Below are positions 27,251 through 35,414 of a stretch of DNA of 64,000 bases, in pieces. The notes beneath the pieces are model-generated. The model saw only the letters and a program-made list of their open reading frames with translations, made no database searches and was not told the origin of the DNA. Location of the stretch: the NCBI RefSeq assembly GCF_031759225.1, contig NZ_CP134494.1:684001-748000 (forward strand), in the 5' to 3' direction. Numbering within the stretch: position 1 is the first letter of the stretch; each line of letters opens with the position of its first letter. Made by a program: the position numbers and the translations under genes. The DNA is from Mesobacillus jeotgali (GTDB taxonomy: Bacteria > Bacillota > Bacilli > Bacillales > Cytobacillaceae).

Positions 27251-27283
27251 AAGGGGCTGCGTTTATTTTTGCAGCCCTTTTAA
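27251..27283 (+). terminator. Bidirectional intrinsic terminator
   Basis: AAGGGGCTGC pairs with GCAGCCCTTT and is followed by T residues. It overlaps the end of the converging UvrC-like gene. Confidence 0.8.
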
Positions 27284-28347
27284 CCGTTTAATAATTGATC
27301 AATGGATGCGTCCAGTTTTTCAGATTCACTGCCATCCAGCCATTCTTCCGGAATGATGATGTATCTGGCATTGCCCCCATTTAAATAACTATAAATGATT
27401 TGGGCTTCATCAAGTTCTTCCTTGCCGATGACGACAGATTTCCTTATCTCACTCCCTTGAAAAGAGTGAAAAATGTTCTCTCTGATCTCCTCTGAAAGAC
27501 GATTGAACTTCTCTGGGTGGTATTCTTTACTAAAAACGACCTTATGCCCTCTGATCAGAAAAACCTTTAATGTGCGGTCGTTGATCCATTCGAGCACGAC
27601 AATGTTCTTATTTCCTCCGGTGAATTGAATTATATTTTCCTTATACATAAGGATGGAGAATGATTTCATATAATTCCTGTATTTTGCTGCTTCTTCAAAT
27701 TGGAATTCTTCGGATGCATGATTCATTTTCTTCTGTATTTCGTCCAAAATCTCTGCATCAGATCCCTTGAGAAAAGAAATGAACTTCTCCACGATCCTAT
27801 TGTATTCCTCAACTCTTGATCCTCCTAGACACAAACCATTGCACTTCCCCAGGGGATAGTTCAGGCAAGGGGAACCCTTGAGTGGCTGAAGGCAGTTAAT
27901 TTCAAAATACTCCTTAAAGTTCTCAATTGCTTTTTTTACATAAATGGGACTGGTATAGGGTCCAAAATAAATCGTGTCGCCATCTTCGGATTTTTCAGAA
28001 GTGATTGTAATTTTCCGGAAAGGTCCGTCCATCTTGATCGCAATATAAGAGTAAGAAAGATGGCTCTTCATTTTCTTGTTAAAAAGAGGCTTCATTTCTT
28101 TGATGAGCTTACATTCAAGCAAGAATGCCTCGAATTCCGTATCAGTATGCAAGACGTCGAAATCATGTATGTTAGCGACCATCTTTTTGATTTTTTGCGG
28201 ATGGGCTGCAGAGTTTTGAAAATATGTTTGCACCCTTTTCTTAAGGCTTTTCGCTTTCCCGACATAAATCACGGTACCTTTTTGGTCTTTCATAAGGTAA
28301 ACTCCAGGAGTCAAAGGAAGGTTTTTGACCTTATCTTTTATATTCAT
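27280..28347 (-). CDS. Short UvrC-like GIY-YIG endonuclease
   Basis: This 355-residue protein corresponds to the N-terminal half of UvrC. The GIY-YIG nuclease comes first (PGVYLMKDQKGTVIYVGKAK, Arg in LKKRVQTYF, Glu in FEAFLLECKLIKE). Four UvrC-type cysteines follow in INCLQPLKGSPCLNY and GKCNGLCLGG, matching the Fe-S cluster spacing. A UVR helical pair lies around EEFQFEEAAKYRNYM. The RNase H-like second nuclease and the HhH domain of UvrC are absent. It may act like E. coli Cho as an alternative 3'-incision enzyme in nucleotide excision repair. I chose the ATG at 28347 because GGGAG precedes it; an upstream ATG at 28395 has none. Confidence 0.82.
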   Translation of the reverse strand: MNIKDKVKNLPLTPGVYLMKDQKGTVIYVGKAKSLKKRVQTYFQNSAAHPQKIKKMVANIHDFDVLHTDTEFEAFLLECKLIKEMKPLFNKKMKSHLSYSYIAIKMDGPFRKITITSEKSEDGDTIYFGPYTSPIYVKKAIENFKEYFEINCLQPLKGSPCLNYPLGKCNGLCLGGSRVEEYNRIVEKFISFLKGSDAEILDEIQKKMNHASEEFQFEEAAKYRNYMKSFSILMYKENIIQFTGGNKNIVVLEWINDRTLKVFLIRGHKVVFSKEYHPEKFNRLSEEIRENIFHSFQGSEIRKSVVIGKEELDEAQIIYSYLNGGNARYIIIPEEWLDGSESEKLDASIDQLLNG

Positions 28348-28594
28348 GTCCGCTCCCTCAATATCTCTTATTTTTAATTCTTTATATATCTTCATATTTT
28401 AGCATAAGAGGTGATTAGGGCTCTTTAGATGCATATAGAGGTAGTATTCTTCAAAATGTTTCCGCTTTCATTCACTATCTCGCCCATATGCTCCCGAATT
28501 GCCGCGATCTCCTTGAATCTGATTTTGAGGATGTTACTATAGGTAACGTTGATAAAATATGAACGGAATTAAACTTTTTATGAGGTGAGTGCGG

Positions 28595-29437
28595 TTGTTA
28601 AAACATAAAAAAGTAGCATTTTTAGGTGCGGGATCGATGGCGGAAGCAATGATTTCTGGTGTGGTCAAATCAGGCAAGATGCGTGCGGAAAATGTTTATG
28701 TGACGAACAGAAGCAATGCAGCGAGACTGGGGCGATTGGAATCCAGATATGGAATCAATGCGATGCCACAGGCTGAATTGCCATATGAAGAGATAGATAT
28801 ATTTATTTTAGCGATGAAGCCAAAAGGTGCAGCGGAAGCACTGGAAGCTTTGAAGGATAAATTAGTTCCTAATCAGGTGGTTGTGTCGGTTCTGGCAGGC
28901 ATTTCAACAGGTTTCATGGAAGGAAACCTTAAGAGTGGCCAGCAGGTTGTCCGTGTCATGCCGAACACATCAAGCATGATCCAGGAATCAGCCACTGCCA
29001 TTTCACCAGGAGTGCACACAACGGACGAAAACATCGAGGATGTAAAAGAGCTTTTAAGCAGCATGGGCAAAGTGTTCCTGATTGAAGAGGAGCAGATGGA
29101 TATCTTCACAGGCCTTGCCGGAAGCGGACCTGCTTATTTTTACTACTTGATGGAGCACATGGAGCGTGTCGGCAGGGAAAACGGCATGGACGAAAAAATG
29201 GCCCGTGAAATCATTGCCCAGACCATCCTAGGTGCGGCAAAAATGATCATCGAAAAAGACGAAACCCCAGAGGTGCTCAGGAAAAACGTCACCTCCCCAA
29301 ATGGAACGACAGCATCGGGCCTGAACGCGTTAAGGAAGTACAATGGCGGTACCGCCATCTACCAGGCGGTAAACCATGCGGCAAACCGCTCTAAAGAAAT
29401 TAATCGAGAACTTGAAGGAGTCCTTGTTCCTTCTTAA
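28595..29437 (+). CDS. proC: Pyrroline-5-carboxylate reductase
   Basis: This 280-residue enzyme reduces 1-pyrroline-5-carboxylate to proline with NAD(P)H, the last step of proline synthesis. The Rossmann motif VAFLGAGSMAEAMISG opens the protein. RVMPNTSSMIQESATAI and the signature GLAGSGPAYFYYLMEHM, then LRKNVTSPNGTTASGL, are diagnostic. Length matches the family (about 270-285). The start is most likely TTG at 28595, with GAGGTGAG just upstream, rather than the overlapping GTG at 28589. Bacilli have several paralogues (ProG, ProH, ProI). It is monocistronic and ends at a strong terminator. Confidence 0.93.
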   Translation: MLKHKKVAFLGAGSMAEAMISGVVKSGKMRAENVYVTNRSNAARLGRLESRYGINAMPQAELPYEEIDIFILAMKPKGAAEALEALKDKLVPNQVVVSVLAGISTGFMEGNLKSGQQVVRVMPNTSSMIQESATAISPGVHTTDENIEDVKELLSSMGKVFLIEEEQMDIFTGLAGSGPAYFYYLMEHMERVGRENGMDEKMAREIIAQTILGAAKMIIEKDETPEVLRKNVTSPNGTTASGLNALRKYNGGTAIYQAVNHAANRSKEINRELEGVLVPS

Positions 29438-29443
29438 TAAAAA

Positions 29444-29477
29444 GAACGCTCCGGGCACAGAATCCCGGAGCGTTTTT
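29444..29477 (+). terminator. Bidirectional intrinsic terminator
   Basis: AACGCTCCGGG and CCCGGAGCGTT form an 11-bp stem followed by T residues, between proC and the converging membrane-protein gene. Confidence 0.9.
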
Positions 29478-29952
29478 ACATATATAACCTATAGCCTCGC
29501 ATTTTCTCAAACAGGTATTGCACCCCATACAGTAAGTACGCCTTGTAATGCAGGTAAAAGAAGAACTGAATGTGGCTCAAATTGTTCAATCCGATGATCT
29601 TTAGCTTCTTGAGTATATCAATGAAAACGAAAGCAAAAATCGCATCGGCAATCGCATTAAGCGTAATGAACTTTTTGAAATTACCATATGAGAGTTTCAG
29701 AAGCCACATTGATAGCGGCATGTATGGTCCGATGCTGAATGGAAGTTCATCCCTTAGGAAGGACTTTCGTTTGTTGAAAAACTTCCACCATCTCCGTTTG
29801 TGACCATACAAATGATTGATAATCTCAAAGCCAATAATAAAAAGACCAGCAAAAGAGAACCGCTTGAAGCTTCTTTTGCCGATGAACAATAAAGACAGCC
29901 ATGGAATGGCAATGATTATTACATTAAACAGGAAGTGTTTTCTTGAAATCAA
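29476..29952 (-). CDS. Small multipass membrane protein (CBO0543-like)
   Basis: This 158-residue protein has about four hydrophobic helices and many aromatic residues. IIAIPWLSLLFIGKRSFKRF, EIINHLYGHKRRWWKFF and LHYKAYLLYGVQYLFE are stretches I associate with the CBO0543 family of uncharacterised Bacillus membrane proteins. The start is TTG at 29952 with GAGGTGA upstream. It is transcribed alone, convergent with proC. Function is unknown. Confidence 0.65.
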   Translation of the reverse strand: MISRKHFLFNVIIIAIPWLSLLFIGKRSFKRFSFAGLFIIGFEIINHLYGHKRRWWKFFNKRKSFLRDELPFSIGPYMPLSMWLLKLSYGNFKKFITLNAIADAIFAFVFIDILKKLKIIGLNNLSHIQFFFYLHYKAYLLYGVQYLFEKMRGYRLYM

Positions 29953-30061
29953 TTATGTATTCACCTCAACCGCAATTCGATTCTTCTATAAACTGTCCAT
30001 TTTTTTTAAAAAATAACCATGTAATGAAGAAATATCCTCTGTGTTAATTTTTTCAAAATTA

Positions 30062-30091
30062 TTGAAATAGTGACACTCCTTGGCATATAAT
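30062..30091 (+). promoter_or_regulatory. Sigma-A promoter of the ABC exporter gene
   Basis: TTGAAA (30062-30067) and TATAAT (30086-30091) are 18 bp apart. The start codon lies at 30121. Confidence 0.65.
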
Positions 30092-30120
30092 CACTTGAAG
30101 ATATCAAAGGAGAAACGAAT

Positions 30121-31842
30121 ATGATACGGAGATTTTTTACTTATTACCGCCCTCATCGGCGGCTATTCATCATTGACTTCAGCAGTGCAGTGATTGTGGC
30201 TTTGCTGGAGCTGGCTTTTCCGCTCGCTGTGCAATGGTTTATCGATACCTTATTGCCTGGAGGGAACTGGAACATGATCGTGAGTGTAAGCATAGGGCTG
30301 CTGCTGTTATACATCTTCAGCACATTGCTGCAATTCATCGTCAATTACTGGGGCCATAAGCTCGGAATCAATATTGAGACAGACATGAGGCAGCAGTTGT
30401 TCCAGCATGTTCAGAAGCAATCGTTCCGCTTTTTCGATAACACGAAAACGGGGCATATCATGAGCCGGATCACTAATGATCTTTTTGATTTAGGAGAGCT
30501 GGCGCACCACGGACCAGAGGATTTATTCATTGCGGTGATGACCTTTGTCGGTGCGTTCTGGATCATGCTGACGATCAACGTCAATCTGGCATTGACTACG
30601 ATGATCATTGTACCGTTTCTGATTTGGCTGATTACCTATTCCAACCTGAAGATGAACGCAGCGTGGAAAAACATGTACACAGACATTGCCGATGTGAACG
30701 CCAGAGTGGAGGACAGCGTTTCGGGAATCAGGGTGGTTCAATCTTTTACAAATGAAGATTTTGAGATTGAGAGATTCACAAAGAATAACCGCAAGTTCCG
30801 CCGTGCCAAATTGAGTGCCTATAAAGTGATGTCCTTCAGTTCATCCAGTATTTATATGCTGACAAGGCTGATTGTCCTTGTTGTTCTCGTGTATGGTGCT
30901 TGGCTGAGTTTCCAGGGTAAACTGAGTTATGGTGAACTGGTCGGGTTTGTCCTGTATGTGAATGTATTATTTAAGCCGATCGATAAAATCAGTGCAATAC
31001 TCGAGTTGTATCCAAAAGGGATGGCAGGTTTCAAACGGTTTACCGAGCTGATGGATCAGAGTCCGGATGTTGTGGACAGGGAAGATGCGATTGAGGTCAC
31101 TAGTTTGAAAGGAAATATTGCATTCAGCGATGTTACCTTCAGCTATGATGAAAATAAACCCGTATTGGAAGGAATCGATTTGCAGATCAATCATGGCGAA
31201 ACGGTCGCGTTCGTCGGTCCTTCTGGTGCAGGGAAAACGACGATTTGTTCATTGATTCCCCGCTTTTACGATGTGAACAGCGGCAGTATCACAATCGATG
31301 GCATCGATATCCGTGAGATGAAGAAGAAATCGCTGCGCTCACAAATCGGCATCGTCCAGCAGGATGTATTCCTGTTCACAGGAACGCTGCGTGAGAATAT
31401 TGCTTATGGCTCATTAGGGGCTACACATGAGGATATCGTCAGAGCCGCAAAGCAAGCGCATCTGGAAGATTTCATCGCTGCCTTGCCTGATGGCTATGAG
31501 ACGCAGATCGGAGAACGCGGCCTGAAGCTGTCGGGTGGACAGAAACAGCGGATTGCAATTGCTCGTATGTTCCTGAAGAATCCGCCAATCCTGATTCTCG
31601 ATGAAGCGACGTCGGCACTTGATACCGAGACAGAAAGAATCATCCAGAAGGCTCTTGGCGAATTATCCAAGAACCGAACGACGCTGGTCATCGCGCACAG
31701 GCTGGCAACAATCAAAAGCGCCGACAGAATCGTCGTCGTCACAGAGGACGGAATTGCCGAAGAAGGAAGCCATGATGAGCTGATCCAACAGGGAGGCATC
31801 TTCGCAAACCTGCATAAGGTCCAATTCGAAACATCCATTTAG
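30121..31842 (+). CDS. ABC transporter, fused permease and ATPase (multidrug/lipid type)
   Basis: This 573-residue half-transporter has six membrane helices in residues 1-320 and a C-terminal ATPase. Walker A is GPSGAGKTT, the Q-loop lies in IGIVQQDVFLF, the signature is LSGGQKQR, Walker B with the D-loop is ILILDEATSALD and the H-loop is VIAHRL. Such proteins work as dimers and export drugs, lipids or peptides. The N-terminus MIRRFFTYYRPHRRLFIIDF resembles B. subtilis YgaD-type exporters, so a homodimer is likely; no second half-transporter gene is adjacent. The ribosome site is AAAGGAGAAA. Confidence 0.93.
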   Translation: MIRRFFTYYRPHRRLFIIDFSSAVIVALLELAFPLAVQWFIDTLLPGGNWNMIVSVSIGLLLLYIFSTLLQFIVNYWGHKLGINIETDMRQQLFQHVQKQSFRFFDNTKTGHIMSRITNDLFDLGELAHHGPEDLFIAVMTFVGAFWIMLTINVNLALTTMIIVPFLIWLITYSNLKMNAAWKNMYTDIADVNARVEDSVSGIRVVQSFTNEDFEIERFTKNNRKFRRAKLSAYKVMSFSSSSIYMLTRLIVLVVLVYGAWLSFQGKLSYGELVGFVLYVNVLFKPIDKISAILELYPKGMAGFKRFTELMDQSPDVVDREDAIEVTSLKGNIAFSDVTFSYDENKPVLEGIDLQINHGETVAFVGPSGAGKTTICSLIPRFYDVNSGSITIDGIDIREMKKKSLRSQIGIVQQDVFLFTGTLRENIAYGSLGATHEDIVRAAKQAHLEDFIAALPDGYETQIGERGLKLSGGQKQRIAIARMFLKNPPILILDEATSALDTETERIIQKALGELSKNRTTLVIAHRLATIKSADRIVVVTEDGIAEEGSHDELIQQGGIFANLHKVQFETSI

Positions 31843-31910
31843 GGTTGGTTTATTTTTCCTGTTTTTGTTATGATAAGGGTAAAATCATGATAGATTTGGA
31901 GTGAAGTTCC

Positions 31911-32129
31911 ATGACAGGAACCATAACGATCATAATGGTATTCTCGATTCCGCTTGTCGCGATCGTCACCAGCCATTATCAAAGAGTAGCCAAAATCAAA
32001 CACAACATGATTAAAGACGAAATCGAGCTCGAAAGATTGAAGCATGAAAACTACCTGCTTGAAACGGACAAGATGAAGCTGGAACTTATGAAGATCGAAA
32101 GCCCGCTGGAAAAGACAAAAGTGTTATAG
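31911..32129 (+). CDS. Small membrane-anchored coiled-coil protein
   Basis: This 72-residue protein has an N-terminal membrane helix (ITIIMVFSIPLVAIV) followed by a charged helix, KDEIELERLKHENYLLETDK, likely to form a coiled coil in the cytoplasm. The layout recalls small PspC/LiaI-type accessory proteins but no family is recognised. TTTGGAG lies upstream of the ATG. A strong terminator follows. Confidence 0.65.
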   Translation: MTGTITIIMVFSIPLVAIVTSHYQRVAKIKHNMIKDEIELERLKHENYLLETDKMKLELMKIESPLEKTKVL

Positions 32130-32135
32130 GATGTT

Positions 32136-32166
32136 CCCCCCTCGCGAAATGCGAGGGGGTTTTTTA
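32136..32166 (+). terminator. Intrinsic terminator
   Basis: CCCCCTCGC and GCGAGGGGG enclose a 5-nt loop and run into seven T. The repeat array at 32219 begins about 50 bp later. Confidence 0.92.
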
Positions 32167-32218
32167 TGTGGGGAGATCTCTCCGGATGTTCGAACATATT
32201 TCCAAAATTAGGGTGAAA

Positions 32219-32342
32219 GTGCAATTATCTTACTAAACGGTGCAATTAACATCTATGACCGAGCAATTATGCTGATTATCCGTGCAATAATCCCGCTTGA
32301 TCGTGCAATTATCTCAGTTATCGGTGCAATAACCCGTTGGAC
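32219..32342 (+). repeat. Tandem array, six 21-bp units with core GTGCAATTAT (array A)
   Basis: Units start at 32219, 32240, 32261, 32282, 32303 and 32324, exactly 21 bp apart. The first half is conserved (GTGCAATTAT with small changes) while the second half varies, sharing only a TTATC-like end. The same core and period recur, inverted, at 51117-51221. The rest of this 499-bp gap (32343-32577) is AT-rich with no gene seen. Confidence 0.85.
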
Positions 32343-32577
32343 TATTAAATATGATGAGGATAGTCAGTGTTATTTGGGATGAAGCCTGAATTATTTCTCT
32401 AAATATCACCCTAAGTGGATTAATGAGGCTAATTTTAACCAGATTTTTGTTTATGGAAGAATATTCCTCACTCCTAATTAGGTTCCCCCCATACACTCTC
32501 ACCAAATTAACTCATCAACTGATTAATTTCTAAAATTGGTTAAATATCCCTTGTGATCTTGCATATTGTATTATACA

Positions 32578-32599
32578 GTACATTACAACAGTAATGCAC
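32578..32599 (+). promoter_or_regulatory. Candidate operator of the GntR/YtrA-type regulator
   Basis: GTACATTAC and GTAATGCAC form an inverted repeat (8 of 9 positions) around AACA, between a TATAC-containing -10 region and the ribosome site of the regulator gene. The position suggests autorepression. Confidence 0.55.
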
Positions 32600-32628
32600 T
32601 ATATGGCCTGTTAAAAGGAGGTGCGGGA

Positions 32629-33012
32629 TTGATCCTTAATTCAGATAGCATGAAGCCGATTTATGTCCAAATCGCTGAGTGGCTGGAAACGGAGATTCTC
32701 AGTGAGAGTATCAAGAGGGATGAAAAGGTTTTTTCACAATATCAGCTTGCGGAAATGCTGAATATCAATCCGGCGACAGCGGCAAAAGGGTTGAATATTT
32801 TGGCGGATGAAAACATTGTTTATAAAAAGCGTGGCCTTGGGATGTTTGTATCGGAGGATGCGAAGAAGATCATCATGGCGAAACGGAGGAACCAGACATT
32901 GAAGTCATTGGTGGCTGAGTTGGTGCGGGAAGCGGAGCATCTCAAGGTGACGGAAGAGGAATTAATCGAGATGATCCAGGAAGCCAAACGGGATTTGAAG
33001 GGGGATTCATGA
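32629..33012 (+). CDS. GntR-family regulator, YtrA subfamily
   Basis: This 127-residue DNA-binding protein has the winged helix of GntR proteins (KPIYVQIAEWLETEILS, then FSQYQLAEMLNINPATAAKGLNIL) and only a short C-terminal dimerisation helix pair, as in YtrA. YtrA-type repressors control the ABC transporter genes in their own operon, often in response to cell-wall antibiotics. The start is TTG at 32629 behind a near-perfect AAAGGAGGTG; an ATG further upstream would read through the operator. The stop overlaps the next start by 4 bp. Confidence 0.88.
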   Translation: MILNSDSMKPIYVQIAEWLETEILSESIKRDEKVFSQYQLAEMLNINPATAAKGLNILADENIVYKKRGLGMFVSEDAKKIIMAKRRNQTLKSLVAELVREAEHLKVTEEELIEMIQEAKRDLKGDS

Positions 33013-33914
33013 TGAGTGTACTGGAGTTCGAAAATGTAACGAAAACATATAGGAAGAAAAATGCGTTGGATAATCTTTCGTTTTCCCTCGGAGAAAATAA
33101 GATTACCGGCCTGATTGGCAGGAATGGTGCAGGAAAGACGACGATGCTGAAAATCGCTTCCGGTTTCATGCGTGAGAGTTCAGGCGAGGTCAGAGTGTTT
33201 GGAGAGAATCCATTCAATAATCTAACGGTATTTGCCAACATGATCATGGTGGATAATGATATGAATCTGCCTGCCGCATTGAATCTCGGGGAGCTGCTGG
33301 AAACAGCGGGTGATTTTTATCATAACTGGGATATGAAATTGGCGCGGAATCTGCTTGAGTATTTCCGCCTCGACCCGAAGCAGACACATGCCGGGTTATC
33401 AAAGGGCATGAGAAATACCTTCAATGCGATTATAGGTCTGGCGGCAAGATGCCCGTTGACCATTTTCGACGAACCGACAAACGGCATGGATGCGGGGGTC
33501 AGAAAGGACTTTTACCGGGCGCTCTTGAAAGACTATATCGCTAATCCCCGGACAATTATCATTTCAAGCCATCACTTGAACGAGGTGGAGGATATCCTTG
33601 AAGACATCCTGCTCCTTAAGGATGGCAAGCAATTTTTGCATATGCCAATTGAAGAACTGCGTGAATATGCGGTGGTTGTCAGCGGAAAAGAGGAAGGTAT
33701 GAAAAACTGGCTCCGCGGCCACGAGGTATTTCACAAAAGCAATGCTGAATTCCGAAGAATCTATGCGGTGATTCGCAATGATCTTTCCGATGACCAGATC
33801 GCCACAGCGATGAAAAACGGCCTTGAGTTCTCGACGATTTCTAACGAAGACCTCTGTCTGTACTTGACGAGCCAGGAGAAAGGCGGGATAGATGATGTAT
33901 TTAACAAAGGTTAG
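33009..33914 (+). CDS. ABC transporter ATP-binding protein (YtrB-like)
   Basis: This 301-residue ATPase has Walker A GRNGAGKTT at about residues 37-45 and Walker B LTIFDEPTNGMDAG. The signature is degenerate, LSKGMRN in place of LSGGQ, as is common in YtrB-type exporters, and the H-loop lies in IISSHHLNEVED. The C-terminal 80 residues are a regulatory extension. It overlaps the upstream regulator (ATGA) and the downstream permease (23 bp), so the genes are translationally coupled. It would energise the adjacent permease; the substrate is unknown. Confidence 0.9.
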   Translation: MMSVLEFENVTKTYRKKNALDNLSFSLGENKITGLIGRNGAGKTTMLKIASGFMRESSGEVRVFGENPFNNLTVFANMIMVDNDMNLPAALNLGELLETAGDFYHNWDMKLARNLLEYFRLDPKQTHAGLSKGMRNTFNAIIGLAARCPLTIFDEPTNGMDAGVRKDFYRALLKDYIANPRTIIISSHHLNEVEDILEDILLLKDGKQFLHMPIEELREYAVVVSGKEEGMKNWLRGHEVFHKSNAEFRRIYAVIRNDLSDDQIATAMKNGLEFSTISNEDLCLYLTSQEKGGIDDVFNKG

Positions 33915-34641
33915 CCTTTGGGATGTCGTAAAAAAACAATTTCGTTTTAAGATGAAATCCTATCGGGGAGTATTCACTTCCTTGATGATGCTGCAGATTA
34001 TGGGGCTTCTCTTTTCGCTTGGCGGAGAAGGGGGCGGTGGCGGAGGATCGGAATCTTTCAGCTATGATATGAACTATTACTCTGGCAATTTCATTCTCGT
34101 TTTTATGATGATCTGGGCTTTCATCTCAGCGATCATCGTTACCACCCAGGCTTATCGTTATGATGATTACTCTTTTGTGGCCAACAGGCTGAGCAGTCAT
34201 TTATCGAATATCCTGTTCCTTGGATTGGCAAGTGTCATCGGCGGGATCACCTTTGTGCTTGCAAGCCAATCATTGAAGCTGGCATTTTTATTCCAGAAGG
34301 ACCGGGAATTCATTGAAAGCCAGCCGATGACAGTGATGCAAATGACAGAAGGTCTTGCTGCTACAATTCTATATTTGTTCCTGTTCACAGCACTGGGCTA
34401 TATGGTCGGGATGCTGGTACAAAGGAACAAGATTTTTACCATAATCCTTCCTGCCCTCCTTTTCGGAAGCTTATTTTTAAATGTGTTCCTGGCGAGTGAG
34501 TCAACCTATGTGATTGATATTGGCCAAATTTTTGTAAGAGAAACATCCTTTCTGCTATTTTTAGTAAAAGTGCTGCTGACATCCGCGCTTGCCTACGGAA
34601 TAGCGGCCTGGATCTCGAACAGCCTGGAGGTGAGGAAATGA
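33892..34641 (+). CDS. ABC transporter permease
   Basis: This 249-residue protein has six hydrophobic segments and a first extracytoplasmic loop with six consecutive glycines (GEGGGGGGSESFSYD). It starts inside the ATPase gene and its stop overlaps the next gene by 4 bp. It is the only clear channel-forming subunit in the operon, so the transporter may be a homodimer or pair with the next membrane protein. Bacillus homologues are implicated in cell-envelope antibiotic stress, but the substrate is not known. Confidence 0.8.
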   Translation: MMYLTKVSLWDVVKKQFRFKMKSYRGVFTSLMMLQIMGLLFSLGGEGGGGGGSESFSYDMNYYSGNFILVFMMIWAFISAIIVTTQAYRYDDYSFVANRLSSHLSNILFLGLASVIGGITFVLASQSLKLAFLFQKDREFIESQPMTVMQMTEGLAATILYLFLFTALGYMVGMLVQRNKIFTIILPALLFGSLFLNVFLASESTYVIDIGQIFVRETSFLLFLVKVLLTSALAYGIAAWISNSLEVRK

Positions 34642-35324
34642 GTTTTGTAGTTTTACTATTATTTATCATTTTGCTGATCGTAAGTTTCGGAAGCTTTTCA
34701 AATAGATTTCTGGGTTCCAGATTCATGAGTGGCAGTGTCATCACAAAAGTCTTTGCAGGTTACCTCACCATCCTGCTTGTCGCGGGCATAGTCTCACTTA
34801 TGGTTCCTGTGGAGGATACTATAAAAGGCAAATATCTTACGGATAAGCAATTAGCGGAAAATGATCGGTTGAATAACGATATCTATCATACAGTAGAATC
34901 GGGCAAAATTGAGGAAGCGGAAGGACTCACCAAAAAAGAATCCTGGGATTTCCCTTTTGATGAGAAGAGTCTGGATATAAGGGCTATGGATAATTCAATG
35001 GTGTTCATCGAAAAGGATAAATCTCTTGTCGGGAAAGTAGAAGTGACACATTACTCTACTTATTCTTATATCGACAATATCGATATAACTGATCGCTTCG
35101 AATCACCAGATATTGAGTTAAGTAGAGACACTCTGAAAATCTTCCCGCGGGATCCTTTGAATATCAAGCTTGTTAAGTACAAAAACGCATTTCCATTTAC
35201 TCAGTTCAGCGAAGACGAAGAGCAATTCACCAGTGGATATGGCATGATGGAAGGTCTGGATTTCATCTATATCATTGTTCCGGCTGATACCGAGGTCAGC
35301 GGAGGCGGATATGTGATCAATTAA
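34638..35324 (+). CDS. Membrane protein with extracytoplasmic domain, last gene of the GntR/ABC operon
   Basis: This 228-residue protein has two N-terminal membrane helices (about residues 3-17 and 37-55) and then about 170 residues outside the membrane. The outer part is acidic with many Asp, Ser and Tyr and no cysteines. It overlaps the permease stop by 4 bp (ATGA). It may be an accessory or sensing subunit of the transporter. No family is recognised. A terminator follows 5 bp after the stop. Confidence 0.65.
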   Translation: MSFVVLLLFIILLIVSFGSFSNRFLGSRFMSGSVITKVFAGYLTILLVAGIVSLMVPVEDTIKGKYLTDKQLAENDRLNNDIYHTVESGKIEEAEGLTKKESWDFPFDEKSLDIRAMDNSMVFIEKDKSLVGKVEVTHYSTYSYIDNIDITDRFESPDIELSRDTLKIFPRDPLNIKLVKYKNAFPFTQFSEDEEQFTSGYGMMEGLDFIYIIVPADTEVSGGGYVIN

Positions 35325-35329
35325 GTTAG

Positions 35330-35356
35330 GAGTCCCTTTTTATAGGGGCTCTTTTT
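35330..35356 (+). terminator. Intrinsic terminator of the GntR/ABC operon
   Basis: GAGTCCC pairs with GGGGCTC (one G-U) and is followed by five T. Confidence 0.8.
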
Positions 35357-35382
35357 GGTATCAGGCTCCCTTACAGTATAAT
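35355..35382 (+). promoter_or_regulatory. Promoter of the FUSC-like gene
   Basis: TTGGTA (35355-35360) and TATAAT (35377-35382) are 16 bp apart. The -35 overlaps the T-run of the preceding terminator. Confidence 0.5.
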
Positions 35383-35414
35383 GAATGTATGTATTTAAAA
35401 ATGAGGAATGCAGA

